Below, piece by piece: positions 7,326 through 15,997 of a stretch of DNA of 64,000 bases. Both the position numbers and the translations under genes were made by a program. How positions within the stretch are numbered: position 1 is the first letter of the stretch; every line of letters begins with the position of its first letter. The DNA lies in assembly GCF_036898825.1 (NCBI RefSeq), contig NZ_JARUND010000001.1:1798001-1862000 (forward strand), written 5' to 3'. The DNA comes from Streptomyces sp. B21-083. GTDB taxonomy: Bacteria; Actinomycetota; Actinomycetes; Streptomycetales; Streptomycetaceae. Under the pieces are notes generated by a model, which did not search any database, was not told the DNA's origin, and worked only from the letters and a program-made list of their open reading frames with translations.

Positions 7326-10156
7326 CAGACCGCCCCCCGCAGCGAGACCAGGTCGGACAGGGCCCGGTCCGTCAGTTCGGTGAAGGATGACTCGCCGGAG
7401 GTCAGGATCGCGTCGGCGAGGGCCCGCTTGGACTCCAGCATCTCCGCGATGCGGTCCTCGACCGTGCCCTCGGTGATCAGGCGGTGCACCTGGACGGGCT
7501 GGGTCTGGCCGATGCGGTAGGCACGGTCCGTGGCCTGTTCCTCGACCGCGGGGTTCCACCAGCGGTCGAAGTGGATGACATGGCCCGCGCGCGTGAGGTT
7601 CAGGCCCGTGCCCGCGGCCTTCAGGGAGAGGATCAGGATCGGGGTGGCGCCACTCTGGAAGCGGTCCACCATACGTTCCCGTTCCGGGACGGGGGTGCCG
7701 CCGTGGAGCAGTTCCACCGGGATCGCTCGGGCCGCGAGGTGGGACGTGATCAGGCGGGCCATCCCCACGTACTGGGTGAACACCAGCGCCGAGCCGTCCT
7801 CGGCCAGCAGGGTGTCCAACAGCTCGTCCAGCAGGGCGAGTTTGCCGGACCGGGCGGCCAGCCGGTCGCCTGCGGCAGGCCCGGGGGCCTCTTCCTTCAG
7901 GTACAGGGCGGGGTGGTCGCAGATCTGCTTGAGGGCGGTCAGCAGCTTCAGCACCAGGCCTCGGCGGGCGATGCCGTCCGCCGTCTCGATGGCGAGCAGC
8001 GACTCGCGCACGACCGCCTCGTACAGCGCGGCCTGTTCGCGGGTCAGGGGGACCGGGTGGTCCGTCTCCGTCTTCGGCGGCAGTTCCGGGACGATGCCCG
8101 GGTCGGACTTCTTGCGGCGCAGCAGGAACGGGCGGACCAGCCGGGCGAGGCGGGCCACGGCCTCCTCGTCCTCACCGGTCTCCACCGCGCGCGCGTGCCG
8201 GGCGCGGAAGGACTTGAGGGGGCCCAGAAGGCCCGGTGTGGTCCAGTCGAGCAACGCCCAGAGTTCGGAGAGGTTGTTCTCCACGGGGGTGCCGGTGAGC
8301 GCCACGCGCGCGGGGGTCGGGATCGTGCGCAGTGCCTTCGCGGTGGCCGAGTACGGGTTCTTGACGTGCTGCGCCTCGTCCGCGACGACCATCCCCCACG
8401 ACTGCTCGGCCAGCCGGGGCGCCGCCGACCTCATGGTGCCGTACGTCGTCAGGACGAAGCCGTCCGGCATGTCGTCCAGGGTGCGGTCGGGGCCGTGGAA
8501 ACGGCGGACGGGGACACCGGGGGCGAACTTCGTGATCTCGCGCTGCCAGTTGCCCAGCAGGGAGGCCGGGCAGACCACCAGGGTCGGTTCGCTGCGGGCC
8601 CGTCGCAGATGCAGGGCGATGACGGTGATCGTCTTGCCGAGCCCCATGTCGTCGGCGAGGCAGCCGCCGAGGCCGAGGGAGGTCATGAGGTCCAGCCAGG
8701 CCAGTCCCCGGAGCTGGTAGTCGCGCAGTCGGGCCTGCAGCCCCGGGGGCGGTTCCACGGGGGTGATACCGGCCGTCAGCCGGTCGCGCAGGGCCGCCAG
8801 CGCGCCGACCGGGACCGCCTCGACGCTCTCGCCGTCGACCTCGACGCGGCCGGTGAGTGCCGCCGAGAGCGCGTCGACCGGGTCGAGCAGGCCCAGTTCA
8901 CGCTTGCGTGCCTTGCGCACGAGGGCCGGGTCGACGAGCACCCACTGGTCCTTGAGCCGGACGACGGGACGGTGGGCCTCCGCGAGCAGGTCCATCTCGG
9001 CCTCGGTGAGCGGATCTCCGCCGAGCGCCAACTGCCAGCGGAACTGGAGGAGTTCCGCGCTCTCGAAGAAGCCGGTGCCGTCCTTCGCCGAGCCGGGCGC
9101 CGGGCGGACGACCGCCTGTGCGGTCAGGTCCTGGGCGAGGTCCCGGGGCCAGTGCACCGCGACTCCGGCGGCGGCGAGCCGGGTCGCGGCCACCCCGAGG
9201 AGGTCGTACAGCTCCTCTTCGGAGAGGGCCAGGACGTCGGGTGACTCCTGCTCGGTGAGGCGGTCGAGCGGGGGCCACACGCGGGCCGCGCGGCGCACCG
9301 CCAGGGCGGCGTCCACGCGTGCGCGTGCTCCGAAGGCCGCGTCCGCGGTGCCCGCCCACAGGGTTGCCGCGTCGGTCACCAGGGTGGGGTCGGCGAGACT
9401 GTGCACCTGGACGACCGCCGCGCCCGCGCTGCGCACCCGGTCGGGGTCGTCGAACAGTTCGTACGCCGACAGGTCGAGGCGGAGCGAGATCCGTACGCCC
9501 GCGTCCATGCCCGCGGCGACCTCCGCCGCCCAGTCGTGGGCGTCCGGCAGGCGCTGGGCCGGGCGCGCGGCGAAGGGCATCCCCGAGGCGTACGGCGCCG
9601 CCGGGGTGCGCGGCAGGGTGTCCGCGACGGCGTCCAGGAAGGCGCGCAGCAGTGCCTCCGGCTGGGGCAGCAGCAGGGGGCCCGAGCCCGGCAGGGGCAC
9701 CGCGTGGCCCTCGTACGGCAGGGCCGCGGCGATGGCCCTGAGGTGGGCGATGTCGTCGGGGTCCAGCGGGCCCGCGCGCCAGGCGTCGTGGCCGGCGGGC
9801 GTGAGCCCGGGGAGCAGCCTGCCCCGGGCCGTGAGGCCGAGGGCGTGCAGCGCTGCGGCGCCCCAGCAGGCCGTGGCGGGGTGGGCGGCGGGGTCGCGGC
9901 GGGCCCGCACGAGCAGGGGCAGCGCCGCGTCGACGGGCAACGTGAGCGCGGGGGTGGTGCGGCGGCGGATTCCGGCGCCGTGCCGTCGTACGACCGTCAG
10001 TTCCGTACGACCCTCGCCCTCGTCCGGCAGGCCTGTGTCGCCCTCCGGGTCCCAGAAGGCGACGCGGCCCTCGCGTGGGAGGGGGGCGGGCAGGAAGACG
10101 GCCGCGAGGCGCACGGACACGTCCGCCACCGCTGTCGCCGGTGTCTCCTCGCTCAT
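7325..10156 (-). CDS. SNF2-family DEAD/DEAH-box ATPase/helicase
   Basis: A 943-aa SNF2/RapA-type DNA translocase. A long N-terminal region ends in the bacterial SNF2-associated domain (LLQFRWQLALGGDPLTEAEM). The ATPase core has LADDMGLGKTITVIALHLRR (Walker A, about residue 500), VVADEAQHVKNP (DEAQ box, about 594) and ALTGTPVENNLSELWALLDW. The second lobe has LVFTQYVGMARL, LKAAGTGLNLTRAGHVI and QATDRAYRIGQTQPV. The start is set at 10156 because GGAGGTGA lies 7 nt upstream of that ATG, which is better than the upstream in-frame start at 10231. The gene is coupled to the SWIM gene downstream. Likely role: chromatin or DNA remodelling or repair; the target is unknown. Confidence 0.95.
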   Translation of the reverse strand: MSEETPATAVADVSVRLAAVFLPAPLPREGRVAFWDPEGDTGLPDEGEGRTELTVVRRHGAGIRRRTTPALTLPVDAALPLLVRARRDPAAHPATACWGAAALHALGLTARGRLLPGLTPAGHDAWRAGPLDPDDIAHLRAIAAALPYEGHAVPLPGSGPLLLPQPEALLRAFLDAVADTLPRTPAAPYASGMPFAARPAQRLPDAHDWAAEVAAGMDAGVRISLRLDLSAYELFDDPDRVRSAGAAVVQVHSLADPTLVTDAATLWAGTADAAFGARARVDAALAVRRAARVWPPLDRLTEQESPDVLALSEEELYDLLGVAATRLAAAGVAVHWPRDLAQDLTAQAVVRPAPGSAKDGTGFFESAELLQFRWQLALGGDPLTEAEMDLLAEAHRPVVRLKDQWVLVDPALVRKARKRELGLLDPVDALSAALTGRVEVDGESVEAVPVGALAALRDRLTAGITPVEPPPGLQARLRDYQLRGLAWLDLMTSLGLGGCLADDMGLGKTITVIALHLRRARSEPTLVVCPASLLGNWQREITKFAPGVPVRRFHGPDRTLDDMPDGFVLTTYGTMRSAAPRLAEQSWGMVVADEAQHVKNPYSATAKALRTIPTPARVALTGTPVENNLSELWALLDWTTPGLLGPLKSFRARHARAVETGEDEEAVARLARLVRPFLLRRKKSDPGIVPELPPKTETDHPVPLTREQAALYEAVVRESLLAIETADGIARRGLVLKLLTALKQICDHPALYLKEEAPGPAAGDRLAARSGKLALLDELLDTLLAEDGSALVFTQYVGMARLITSHLAARAIPVELLHGGTPVPERERMVDRFQSGATPILILSLKAAGTGLNLTRAGHVIHFDRWWNPAVEEQATDRAYRIGQTQPVQVHRLITEGTVEDRIAEMLESKRALADAILTSGESSFTELTDRALSDLVSLRGAV

Positions 10157-10270
10157 GCGTACGTCACCTCCCGCCCTCGTGTCGGGTCCGTCGAGTCGGA
10201 CGTCTTCGACTGTACGGGCGGGGTCTGACAATCGGTCCCGGCGACGGGCCGGAGGCGGTCGCGCCGCAGG

Positions 10271-10873
10271 TCAGGGGGTTGTTCGCGAGACGACGTACAC
10301 CATGTAGTGGTTGGGCTTCGCCCACTTCACGAGGATGTGCTGCGTGGGTGCCGGGTTCTTCTGCGGGTGGGCGAGACCCCACCACGGGCCCGGCTCCTTG
10401 AACTTCCAGCCGACGATCTTCTGGTCCCGGGCGCTGATGGGGAACTGGTCCTTCTTCAGGCTGGTGCGGGGGACGCCCATGGCCTTGAAGAAGTAGTCCA
10501 GCCCCGCGTTCGTGGTCATGAACTGGACGTACAGGCGGCTGGTGCGCCAGTTGTTCGTCTCGTAGTAGGCGACCTTCGTCGACAGGATTCCCTCGCCGTC
10601 GGCCTGGCGCGGGACGGGTACTTCGTAGATGTGGCGCTGGACCTTGGAGGGCCAGGCCTTGGTGAGGCCCCGCGCAGCCCACTTGCGTTCCTTGTCCAAG
10701 CCGCTGTCACGGCTCTGGTTGGCGGAGATCACCAGGTAGCCGGCCGGGACGCCGATGAGGAGCACGATGATCAGCAGGGTCAGGGCGCGCCGGCGGTTCC
10801 GGTGACGGCGGTCCTCCGGCGGGCCGGGCGGCTCGTCCGGCGGCATGGCCTGACGGGGCAGGGAGGCGGTCAC
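10271..10873 (-). CDS. Single-pass membrane protein of unknown function
   Basis: A 200-aa protein with an Arg-rich cytoplasmic head (EDRRHRNRRR), one membrane segment ALTLLIIVLLIGVPAGYLVI near residues 35-55, and an extracytoplasmic domain of about 145 residues with several Trp and Tyr. I do not recognise a family. The GTG at 10873 overlaps the TGA of the ROK kinase gene (GTGA), so it is probably translated by coupling. An ATG at 10846 is an alternative. The outer domain begins SANQSRDSGLDKERKWAARG and ends NHYMVYVVSRTTP. It may be a sensor or accessory protein for the kinase operon, but that is only inferred from position. Confidence 0.8.
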   Translation of the reverse strand: MTASLPRQAMPPDEPPGPPEDRRHRNRRRALTLLIIVLLIGVPAGYLVISANQSRDSGLDKERKWAARGLTKAWPSKVQRHIYEVPVPRQADGEGILSTKVAYYETNNWRTSRLYVQFMTTNAGLDYFFKAMGVPRTSLKKDQFPISARDQKIVGWKFKEPGPWWGLAHPQKNPAPTQHILVKWAKPNHYMVYVVSRTTP

Positions 10874-12057
10874 AGCGGCCCCTGGGTGGCGCGGCGGGTG
10901 GTCTCGACGAGTTTCTCGAAGCGCTCGTACCGCTCGACGCGGCGCCGGTTGGCGCGCCGGAAGCGGCGGGCGACCAGGCGCGCGAGGTCGGCGGCACCGA
11001 CCATGCCGGCCTCGGGGCCGAGCTGCGCGCGGGCGATGCGGGCCTCGGGGCGGTAGCCGCGGCCGGTGAGGTGGCGGCGGAAGGCGTCCCGGGCGGGGCC
11101 GATCAGCAGGTCGTCGGCCGCGGAGACACCGCCGCCGATGACGAAGCAGGAGGGGTCCAGGGCGGCGGCCAGGTTGGCGATGCCGACGCCGAGCCACTGG
11201 CCGATGTCCTGGAGCAGTTCGATGCACATGGCGTCGCCCTCGCGGGCCAGCTGGGTGATCATCGGGCCGGTGATGTCGGCGATGTTGCCCTTGACGTGCT
11301 CGATGATCCCGTACGCCACCGGGGAGTCGGCCGCCGCGAGTTCGCGGGCCTCTCTGACCAGGGCGTTGCCGGAGCTGTACTGCTCCCAGCAGCCGCGGTT
11401 GCCGCACGGGCAGCGGTGGCCGCCGGGCACGACCTGCATATGGCCGAACTCGCCGGCGACGCCGAACTTGCCGCGCTTGACCTGGCCGTCCTCCAGGATC
11501 GCGCCGCCGATGCCGGTGCCCAGGGTGATCATGACGAGGTGGTCCTCGCCGCGCCCCGCGCCGAAGCGCCACTCCGCCCAGGCGGCGGCGTTGGCGTCGT
11601 TGTCGACCAGGACGGGGACGGCGAGGCGGCTGGAGATGCGGTCCCGCAGGGGCTCGTTGCGCCAGGACAGGTGGGGGGCGAACAGGACGCGGTTGCGTTC
11701 GGCGTCGACCCAGCCGGCCGCACCGATGCCCACCGCGTGCACGTCGTGCCGGTCGGAGAGGTCCAGGACCAGCTCGGTGATGGTGTCCTCGACGACCTTG
11801 GGGCTCTTGGACTTGTCCGGTGTCTCGGTGCGGATCGTCTCCAGGATGTTGCCGTCCGCGTCGACCACACCCGCCATCACCTTCGTGCCGCCGATGTCGA
11901 TACCGACGGTGGGTACGCGGGGGGCCGTGAGGTGGGAACGGCGCTCGCGTGTGCCGACGGTGCGCAGCGCCGGTGCCCGGCGGGAGCCGATGGGGGCTAC
12001 TCCCCCGCCGGCTGCGTTGAGAGCCCGAGGGAGTGCGAGGTCGCGGTAGGTGCTCAT
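10870..12057 (-). CDS. ROK-family sugar kinase (glucokinase-like)
   Basis: A 395-aa ROK kinase, probably phosphorylating glucose or a related sugar or amino sugar. The ATP-binding start is VGIDIGGTKVMAGVVDADG at about residue 51. The catalytic segment is LVDNDANAAAWAEWRFG, followed by MITLGTGIGGAILEDG. The ROK zinc motif CPCGNRGCWEQY appears near residue 212. There is no N-terminal winged helix, so it is a kinase and not a NagC-like repressor. The 45-residue N-terminal extension is also seen in Streptomyces homologues as I recall them. A membrane protein gene is coupled downstream and a GntR gene lies upstream in the same direction beyond a strong hairpin. Confidence 0.92.
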   Translation of the reverse strand: MSTYRDLALPRALNAAGGGVAPIGSRRAPALRTVGTRERRSHLTAPRVPTVGIDIGGTKVMAGVVDADGNILETIRTETPDKSKSPKVVEDTITELVLDLSDRHDVHAVGIGAAGWVDAERNRVLFAPHLSWRNEPLRDRISSRLAVPVLVDNDANAAAWAEWRFGAGRGEDHLVMITLGTGIGGAILEDGQVKRGKFGVAGEFGHMQVVPGGHRCPCGNRGCWEQYSSGNALVREARELAAADSPVAYGIIEHVKGNIADITGPMITQLAREGDAMCIELLQDIGQWLGVGIANLAAALDPSCFVIGGGVSAADDLLIGPARDAFRRHLTGRGYRPEARIARAQLGPEAGMVGAADLARLVARRFRRANRRRVERYERFEKLVETTRRATQGPL

Positions 12058-12133
12058 TGCGGCGATTCTGCCTCACCGTGGGACCCGTTGGCGCGCGGGG
12101 GAGTGATGGGGTGGTGCGGGCTGTTTGCCAGGT

Positions 12134-12206
12134 GCGGGTGCGTTGTGGTTGTTCGCGCAGTTCCCCGCGCCCCTGAGGCCAGGGCCGCGCCCTGGCCTCA
12201 GGGGCG
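12134..12206. terminator. Intergenic repeat with a perfect 18-bp hairpin (gntR 3' end)
   Basis: Positions 12168-12185 and 12189-12206 are perfect inverted arms (CGCCCCTGAGGCCAGGGC and its complement) around a CGC loop. The hairpin includes the last codons of gntR and probably terminates its transcript, without a T-tract. The adjoining 12134-12177 reads, on the minus strand, GGGGCGCGGGGAACTGCGCG. That is the same intergenic element seen twice near 30.4-30.7 kb, and one I recall as very common in Streptomyces. Confidence 0.75.
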
Positions 12207-12962
12207 TACCAGTAGTTGGAACTCGAACGAGTAGCGCGTGGGGCGGTAGGTGTGGGTGCCGAATTCGACGGCGCGGCCGGTGTCGTCGAAGGTGGTGCGC
12301 TGCATCGTGAGGAGGGGGGCGCCCTCGCGTTCGGTGAGGCGTTCCGCCTCCTCGGCCGTCGCTCCGCGTGCGCCGATCGACTGGCGGGCGCTGTGCAGGG
12401 TGATTCCGGCGGCGCGCATCAGCCGGTACAGCCCGGTGGCCTCCAGCTGGCCGGTGTCCAGGTCGAACAGGCCGGGCGGCAGGTAGTTGCAGAGGTACGC
12501 CATCGGCTCGCCGTGCGCCATCCGCAGCCGTTCCACGCGGTGTACGTCGCTGTCCTCGGCCACGTTGAGCGCGGCGGCGACCTCCGCTGAGGCCGGCACG
12601 ACCGTGTTGACGAGGACCTTGGTCGCGGGGCGCTGGCCCGCCGCCTCCAGGTCGTCGTAGAGGCTGCTCAGTTCCAGAGGGCGTTTGACCTGGCTGTGCA
12701 CGACCTGCGTGCCGACCCCCCGGCGACGTACGAGCAGGCCCTTGTCGACGAGGGACTGGATGGCCTGGCGCACGGTGGGGCGGGACAGACCGAGCCGTCC
12801 GGCCAGCTCTATCTCGTTGCCCAGCAGGCTGCCGGGAGTGAGTGCTCCGTGCTCGATGGCGGCTTCGAGCTGCTGGGACAGCTGGAAGTAGAGCGGTACC
12901 GGGCTGCTCCGGTCCACACGGAGTTCCAGCGGCACTGTCGGATCCACATCTGGTTTCGGCAC
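12198..12962 (-). CDS. GntR-family (HutC/UTRA-type) transcriptional regulator
   Basis: A 254-aa repressor-type protein. A winged helix occupies about residues 20-90 (PLYFQLSQQLEAAIEHG, then GLSRPTVRQAIQSLVDKGLL), followed by a UTRA effector domain to the end (FGTHTYRPTRYSFEFQLL). Start chosen: GTG at 12962, where family similarity begins; the frame extends to 13118 but would overlap the divergent oxidoreductase. It is divergent from a Gfo/Idh/MocA dehydrogenase and shares a 100-bp control region containing the palindrome TGTCCGGACA. UTRA domains usually bind sugar phosphates or related small metabolites, so control of sugar or polyol use is plausible. Confidence 0.92.
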   Translation of the reverse strand: MPKPDVDPTVPLELRVDRSSPVPLYFQLSQQLEAAIEHGALTPGSLLGNEIELAGRLGLSRPTVRQAIQSLVDKGLLVRRRGVGTQVVHSQVKRPLELSSLYDDLEAAGQRPATKVLVNTVVPASAEVAAALNVAEDSDVHRVERLRMAHGEPMAYLCNYLPPGLFDLDTGQLEATGLYRLMRAAGITLHSARQSIGARGATAEEAERLTEREGAPLLTMQRTTFDDTGRAVEFGTHTYRPTRYSFEFQLLVRP

Positions 12963-13012
12963 GGCCTGAGCGTAGCTCCGGTGGTTGTTGACGGGAAGTC
13001 GTGTAGTTCGGT

Positions 13013-13022
13013 TGTCCGGACA
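13013..13022. promoter_or_regulatory. Candidate GntR operator palindrome TGTCCGGACA
   Basis: A perfect 10-bp palindrome in the divergent gntR/oxidoreductase region, 6 bp upstream of the -35 of the oxidoreductase. Position and symmetry suit a GntR operator. No second copy was seen nearby. Confidence 0.45.
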
Positions 13023-13028
13023 TACGCA

Positions 13029-13058
13029 TTGACAGCGTGGCTGGTCGGACCCCAGTTT
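13029..13058 (+). promoter_or_regulatory. Promoter for a probably leaderless oxidoreductase transcript
   Basis: TTGACA at 13029-13034 and CAGTTT at 13053-13058 are separated by 18 bp. The predicted start lies about 7 bp downstream, at or next to the ATG at 13066. No Shine-Dalgarno precedes that ATG, which fits a leaderless mRNA. Confidence 0.45.
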
Positions 13059-13065
13059 GGTTCTC

Positions 13066-14079
13066 ATGCGCATCGGAGTCATCGGGACGGGCCGCATCGG
13101 TACATTCCACGCGAACACCCTCAGCCGTCACCGTGAGGTGGGGGGATCCCTCATCGTCACGGACGCGGACAGCGGGCGGGCGCAGGATCTCGCCCACCGT
13201 TTAGGAGCGACGGCCGCGCCGGGTGTCGACGAGATCTTCACCTGGGGCGTGGACGCGGTGGTGATCACGGCGGCCACCTCGGCCCACGCCGAACTGATCG
13301 GTCGGGCAGCACGCTCGGGTCTCCCGGTGTTCTGCGAGAAGCCCATAGCGCTCGATCTGCCTGCCACCCTGGCCGCGATCGCCGAGGTGGAGGCGGCGGG
13401 CACCGTCCTTCAGATGGGCTTCCAGCGCCGCTTCGACACCGGCTACACGGGTGCCCGCGAGGCCGTGCGTTCCGGGAGGCTCGGCCGCCTGCACACCGTC
13501 CGCATGATGACGTCGGACCAGACGCCGCCGGCGCCGGAGTATCTGCCGCTGTCCGGTGGGCTGTACCGGGACACCCTGATCCACGACTTCGACATCCTGC
13601 GCTGGGTGACGGGGCACGAGATCGTCGAGGTGTACGCGACGGGGTCGGACGCCGGGCCCCCGATGTTCCGCGAGGCAGGCGACGTCGGTACGGCCGCCGT
13701 CGTACTCACCCTGGACGACGGCACGCTCGCCACTGCGACGGCGACACGAATGAACGGCGCCGGCTACGACGTCCGCATGGAGCTGGCCGGCGAGCTGGAC
13801 CAGGTCGGCGTCGGCCTCGACGACCGTACGCCGATCGCGTCGACCGAACCGGCGGGACCGCCGGCCGCGAGCAAGCCGTGGACGGGCTTCCTGGAGCGTT
13901 TCGGGCCCGCCTACGAGGACGAGCTGTCGGCCTTCGTCGAGGTGGTGCGCGGCGAGCGCGCCAACCCGTGCGACGGCCGTGAGGCACTGCAGGCCCTGCG
14001 CGTCGCCGAGGCCTGCGAACTGTCCAGACGGGAGCGCAGACCCGTACACCTCGCCGAGATCCCGGGCGGGTGGGACTGA
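13066..14079 (+). CDS. Gfo/Idh/MocA-family oxidoreductase (inositol dehydrogenase-like)
   Basis: A 337-aa NAD(P)-dependent dehydrogenase. The N-terminal Rossmann fold begins MRIGVIGTGRIGTFHANTLS. The conserved EKP of the family is at about residue 92 (VFCEKPIALDLP). The C-terminal alpha/beta domain includes QMGFQRRFDTGYTGAREAV and the catalytic-type segment GGLYRDTLIHDFDILRWVTG with the DxxxH pattern. This pattern is typical of myo-inositol 2-dehydrogenases and related sugar dehydrogenases. The start at 13066 fits family length; an in-frame TTG at 13057 is unlikely. The divergent GntR gene is the likely regulator. Confidence 0.92.
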   Translation: MRIGVIGTGRIGTFHANTLSRHREVGGSLIVTDADSGRAQDLAHRLGATAAPGVDEIFTWGVDAVVITAATSAHAELIGRAARSGLPVFCEKPIALDLPATLAAIAEVEAAGTVLQMGFQRRFDTGYTGAREAVRSGRLGRLHTVRMMTSDQTPPAPEYLPLSGGLYRDTLIHDFDILRWVTGHEIVEVYATGSDAGPPMFREAGDVGTAAVVLTLDDGTLATATATRMNGAGYDVRMELAGELDQVGVGLDDRTPIASTEPAGPPAASKPWTGFLERFGPAYEDELSAFVEVVRGERANPCDGREALQALRVAEACELSRRERRPVHLAEIPGGWD

Positions 14080-14118
14080 GAGCCCAGGAGGACGGCAGGG
14101 AACGGGCGCCCTCGCCGA

Positions 14119-14799
14119 CTAGGGGCGGTCCTGCCCGTCTTCTTCCAGGAATCCCGCGTCGTACGCCAACAGGGCGATCTGCACCCGGTTGTTGAGGTCG
14201 AGTTTGGCGAGGATGCGGGAGACGTGCGTCTTGACGGTGGCCACACTCATGAACAGGGCGACGGCGATCTCGGCGTTCGACCGACCCTGGCCGACGGCGA
14301 CCGCGACCTCGCGTTCCCGGTCGTTCAGCGCGCGGGTGCGGTCCCGGGCGTCGGCCCGCCTGGTGTCAGCCGTGCCGCCCGCCGCGTGAGCCATCAGCTG
14401 GCGGGTCACAGCGGGCGACAGGACGGGGTCCCCGGCCGCGACACGGCGGACCGCGGCGAGGATCTCGGCGGGCGGGGTGTCCTTGAGGACGAAGCCGGCG
14501 GCGCCCGCGCGCAGGGCGCGCAGTACCTGGTCGTCGGCGTGGAAGGTGGTGAGGACCACGACCTGCGGGGCGTCCTTGCGGGCCCGCAGGCGTTCGGTGG
14601 CGGTGAGTCCGTCCACCGTCGGCATCCTGATGTCCATGAGCACCACGTCCGGGCCGGTGCGGCCGACGAGGGCCTCGACCTCACCGCCGTCGGCGGCCTC
14701 GCCGACGATCTCGATGTCCTCGGCGCCGCCCATCATGAGGGACAGCCCAGCCCGTACCAGGGGGTCGTCGTCGACGAGGAGCAGTCTGATCACGGTCAT
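14119..14799 (-). CDS. NarL/LuxR-type response regulator
   Basis: A 226-aa response regulator. The receiver domain begins IRLLLVDDDPLVRAGLSLMM. The phosphorylated Asp is about residue 56 in DVVLMDIRMPTVDGL, and the switch residues are in VLTTFHAD and GFVLKDTPP. The LuxR helix-turn-helix is at the C-terminus (LNDREREVAVAVGQGRSNAE, then SVATVKTHVSRILAKLDLNN). The matching HisKA_3 kinase is at 15998-17323 on the same strand, but an aldo/keto reductase on the opposite strand lies between them. Confidence 0.95.
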   Translation of the reverse strand: MTVIRLLLVDDDPLVRAGLSLMMGGAEDIEIVGEAADGGEVEALVGRTGPDVVLMDIRMPTVDGLTATERLRARKDAPQVVVLTTFHADDQVLRALRAGAAGFVLKDTPPAEILAAVRRVAAGDPVLSPAVTRQLMAHAAGGTADTRRADARDRTRALNDREREVAVAVGQGRSNAEIAVALFMSVATVKTHVSRILAKLDLNNRVQIALLAYDAGFLEEDGQDRP

Positions 14800-14896
14800 G
14801 GCCCCACGTAATCACGGTTGTGCGGCGTCGGGACGTGCGCGGGCCGACGTCCGGCTAGATTGCCGACCTGAACTCCGGTGAAACGAGGGGCCTTTC

Positions 14897-15931
14897 GTGC
14901 GTTACCGACTGCTGGGCAGGACAGGTTTACGTGTCTCCGAGCTCTTCCTCGGGGCCATGACCTTCGGAGAGCAGGGCGGGGTGGGGGCGCCCAAGGGCGA
15001 GTGCGCGCGCATCCTCGACGCGTACGAGAACGCGGGTGGGAACGTCGTCGACACGGCGATCAACTACCGCGGTGGGGCGAGCGAGACGATCCTGGGCGAA
15101 CTCCTCAGGGGGCGGCGCGACCGGCTCGTGGTGTCCACTAAGTACACGATCTCGCGCGACGGCGCCGATCCCAACGCCGCGGGCAACCACCGCAAGAATC
15201 TGACGCTGTCCCTGGAGACGAGCCTGCGCCGCCTCGGTACGGACTACGTGGACGTGTACTGGGTGCACATCTGGGACCGCGCCACGCCCGTCGAGGAGAC
15301 CATGCGCGCCCTCGACGACGCCGTGCGCGCCGGGAAGGTGCTGTACGTCGGCATCTCGGACGCCCCGGCCTGGGTGGTGTCCCGGGCCAACACCCTGGCG
15401 GAGTGGCGGGGCTGGTCGCAGTTCGCCGCGCTCCAGGTGCCGTACAGCCTGCTGAACCGTGACATCGAGCGTGAGCTGCTGCCGATGGCAGAGGCGTTCG
15501 GGATGTCGGTGGCGGCCTGGAGTCCGCTGCAGAACGGCATTCTGTCCGGCAAGTACACCCGCGCGCGTGGCATCGCCCCGGACGAGTCGGCGCGGCTGTC
15601 CGTGGAGGCGATCGGCGAACGCGAGCACGCGGTGGCGGCGGCGGTGCAGTCGGCGGCGGACGAACTCGGCGCGTCCCCGGCGCAGGTGGCCATCGCGTGG
15701 ACGATGGCGCGCTCCCCCGCCGTGCACCCGATCGTGGGCGCGCGCCGGGTCGAGCAGCTCACGGACAACCTCGGCGCGGCCGAACTGACGCTTCCCGCCG
15801 ATCTGGTGGCCAAGCTGGAGGAGACCACCGGATTCCGGCCCGGTTTCCCGACCGAGTTCATCGAGGAGACCTCGGCCTGGGTGTACGGGGAGGCAGGACA
15901 ACGGGTGGTACCGCGTAGGGTGCGCGGCTGA
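14897..15931 (+). CDS. Aldo/keto reductase
   Basis: A complete 344-aa aldo/keto reductase, NADPH-dependent by family. It opens MRYRLLGRTGLRVSELFLGA. The catalytic tetrad positions appear as NVVDTAINY (Asp, Tyr), VVSTKYT (Lys) and YWVHIWD (His). The cofactor loop near the end is VGARRVEQLTDNLGAAEL. The start is a GTG at 14897 with AGGGG upstream. It is transcribed opposite to the two-component genes on both sides. Substrate unknown; no pathway partner is adjacent. Confidence 0.93.
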   Translation: MRYRLLGRTGLRVSELFLGAMTFGEQGGVGAPKGECARILDAYENAGGNVVDTAINYRGGASETILGELLRGRRDRLVVSTKYTISRDGADPNAAGNHRKNLTLSLETSLRRLGTDYVDVYWVHIWDRATPVEETMRALDDAVRAGKVLYVGISDAPAWVVSRANTLAEWRGWSQFAALQVPYSLLNRDIERELLPMAEAFGMSVAAWSPLQNGILSGKYTRARGIAPDESARLSVEAIGEREHAVAAAVQSAADELGASPAQVAIAWTMARSPAVHPIVGARRVEQLTDNLGAAELTLPADLVAKLEETTGFRPGFPTEFIEETSAWVYGEAGQRVVPRRVRG

Positions 15932-15943
15932 AAGCGCCCTCCT

Positions 15944-15985
15944 CTTCAAAGAGGTGCCGTCACACTTCAAAGAGTTGCCGTCACG
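15944..15985. repeat. 21-bp tandem direct repeat, two copies
   Basis: CTTCAAAGAGGTGCCGTCAC at 15944 is followed directly by CTTCAAAGAGTTGCCGTCAC at 15965, with 2 mismatches in 21 bp. It lies between the convergent aldo/keto reductase and kinase genes. Function unknown. Confidence 0.7.
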
Positions 15986-15997
15986 AGAGACGTGCCC

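Noticed and set aside
7484..9244. 586-aa open frame on the plus strand, and others at 4701-6038 and 31658-33442
   Set aside because: These mirror well-supported genes on the other strand (SNF2, SWIM, malate synthase) and show no domain of their own.
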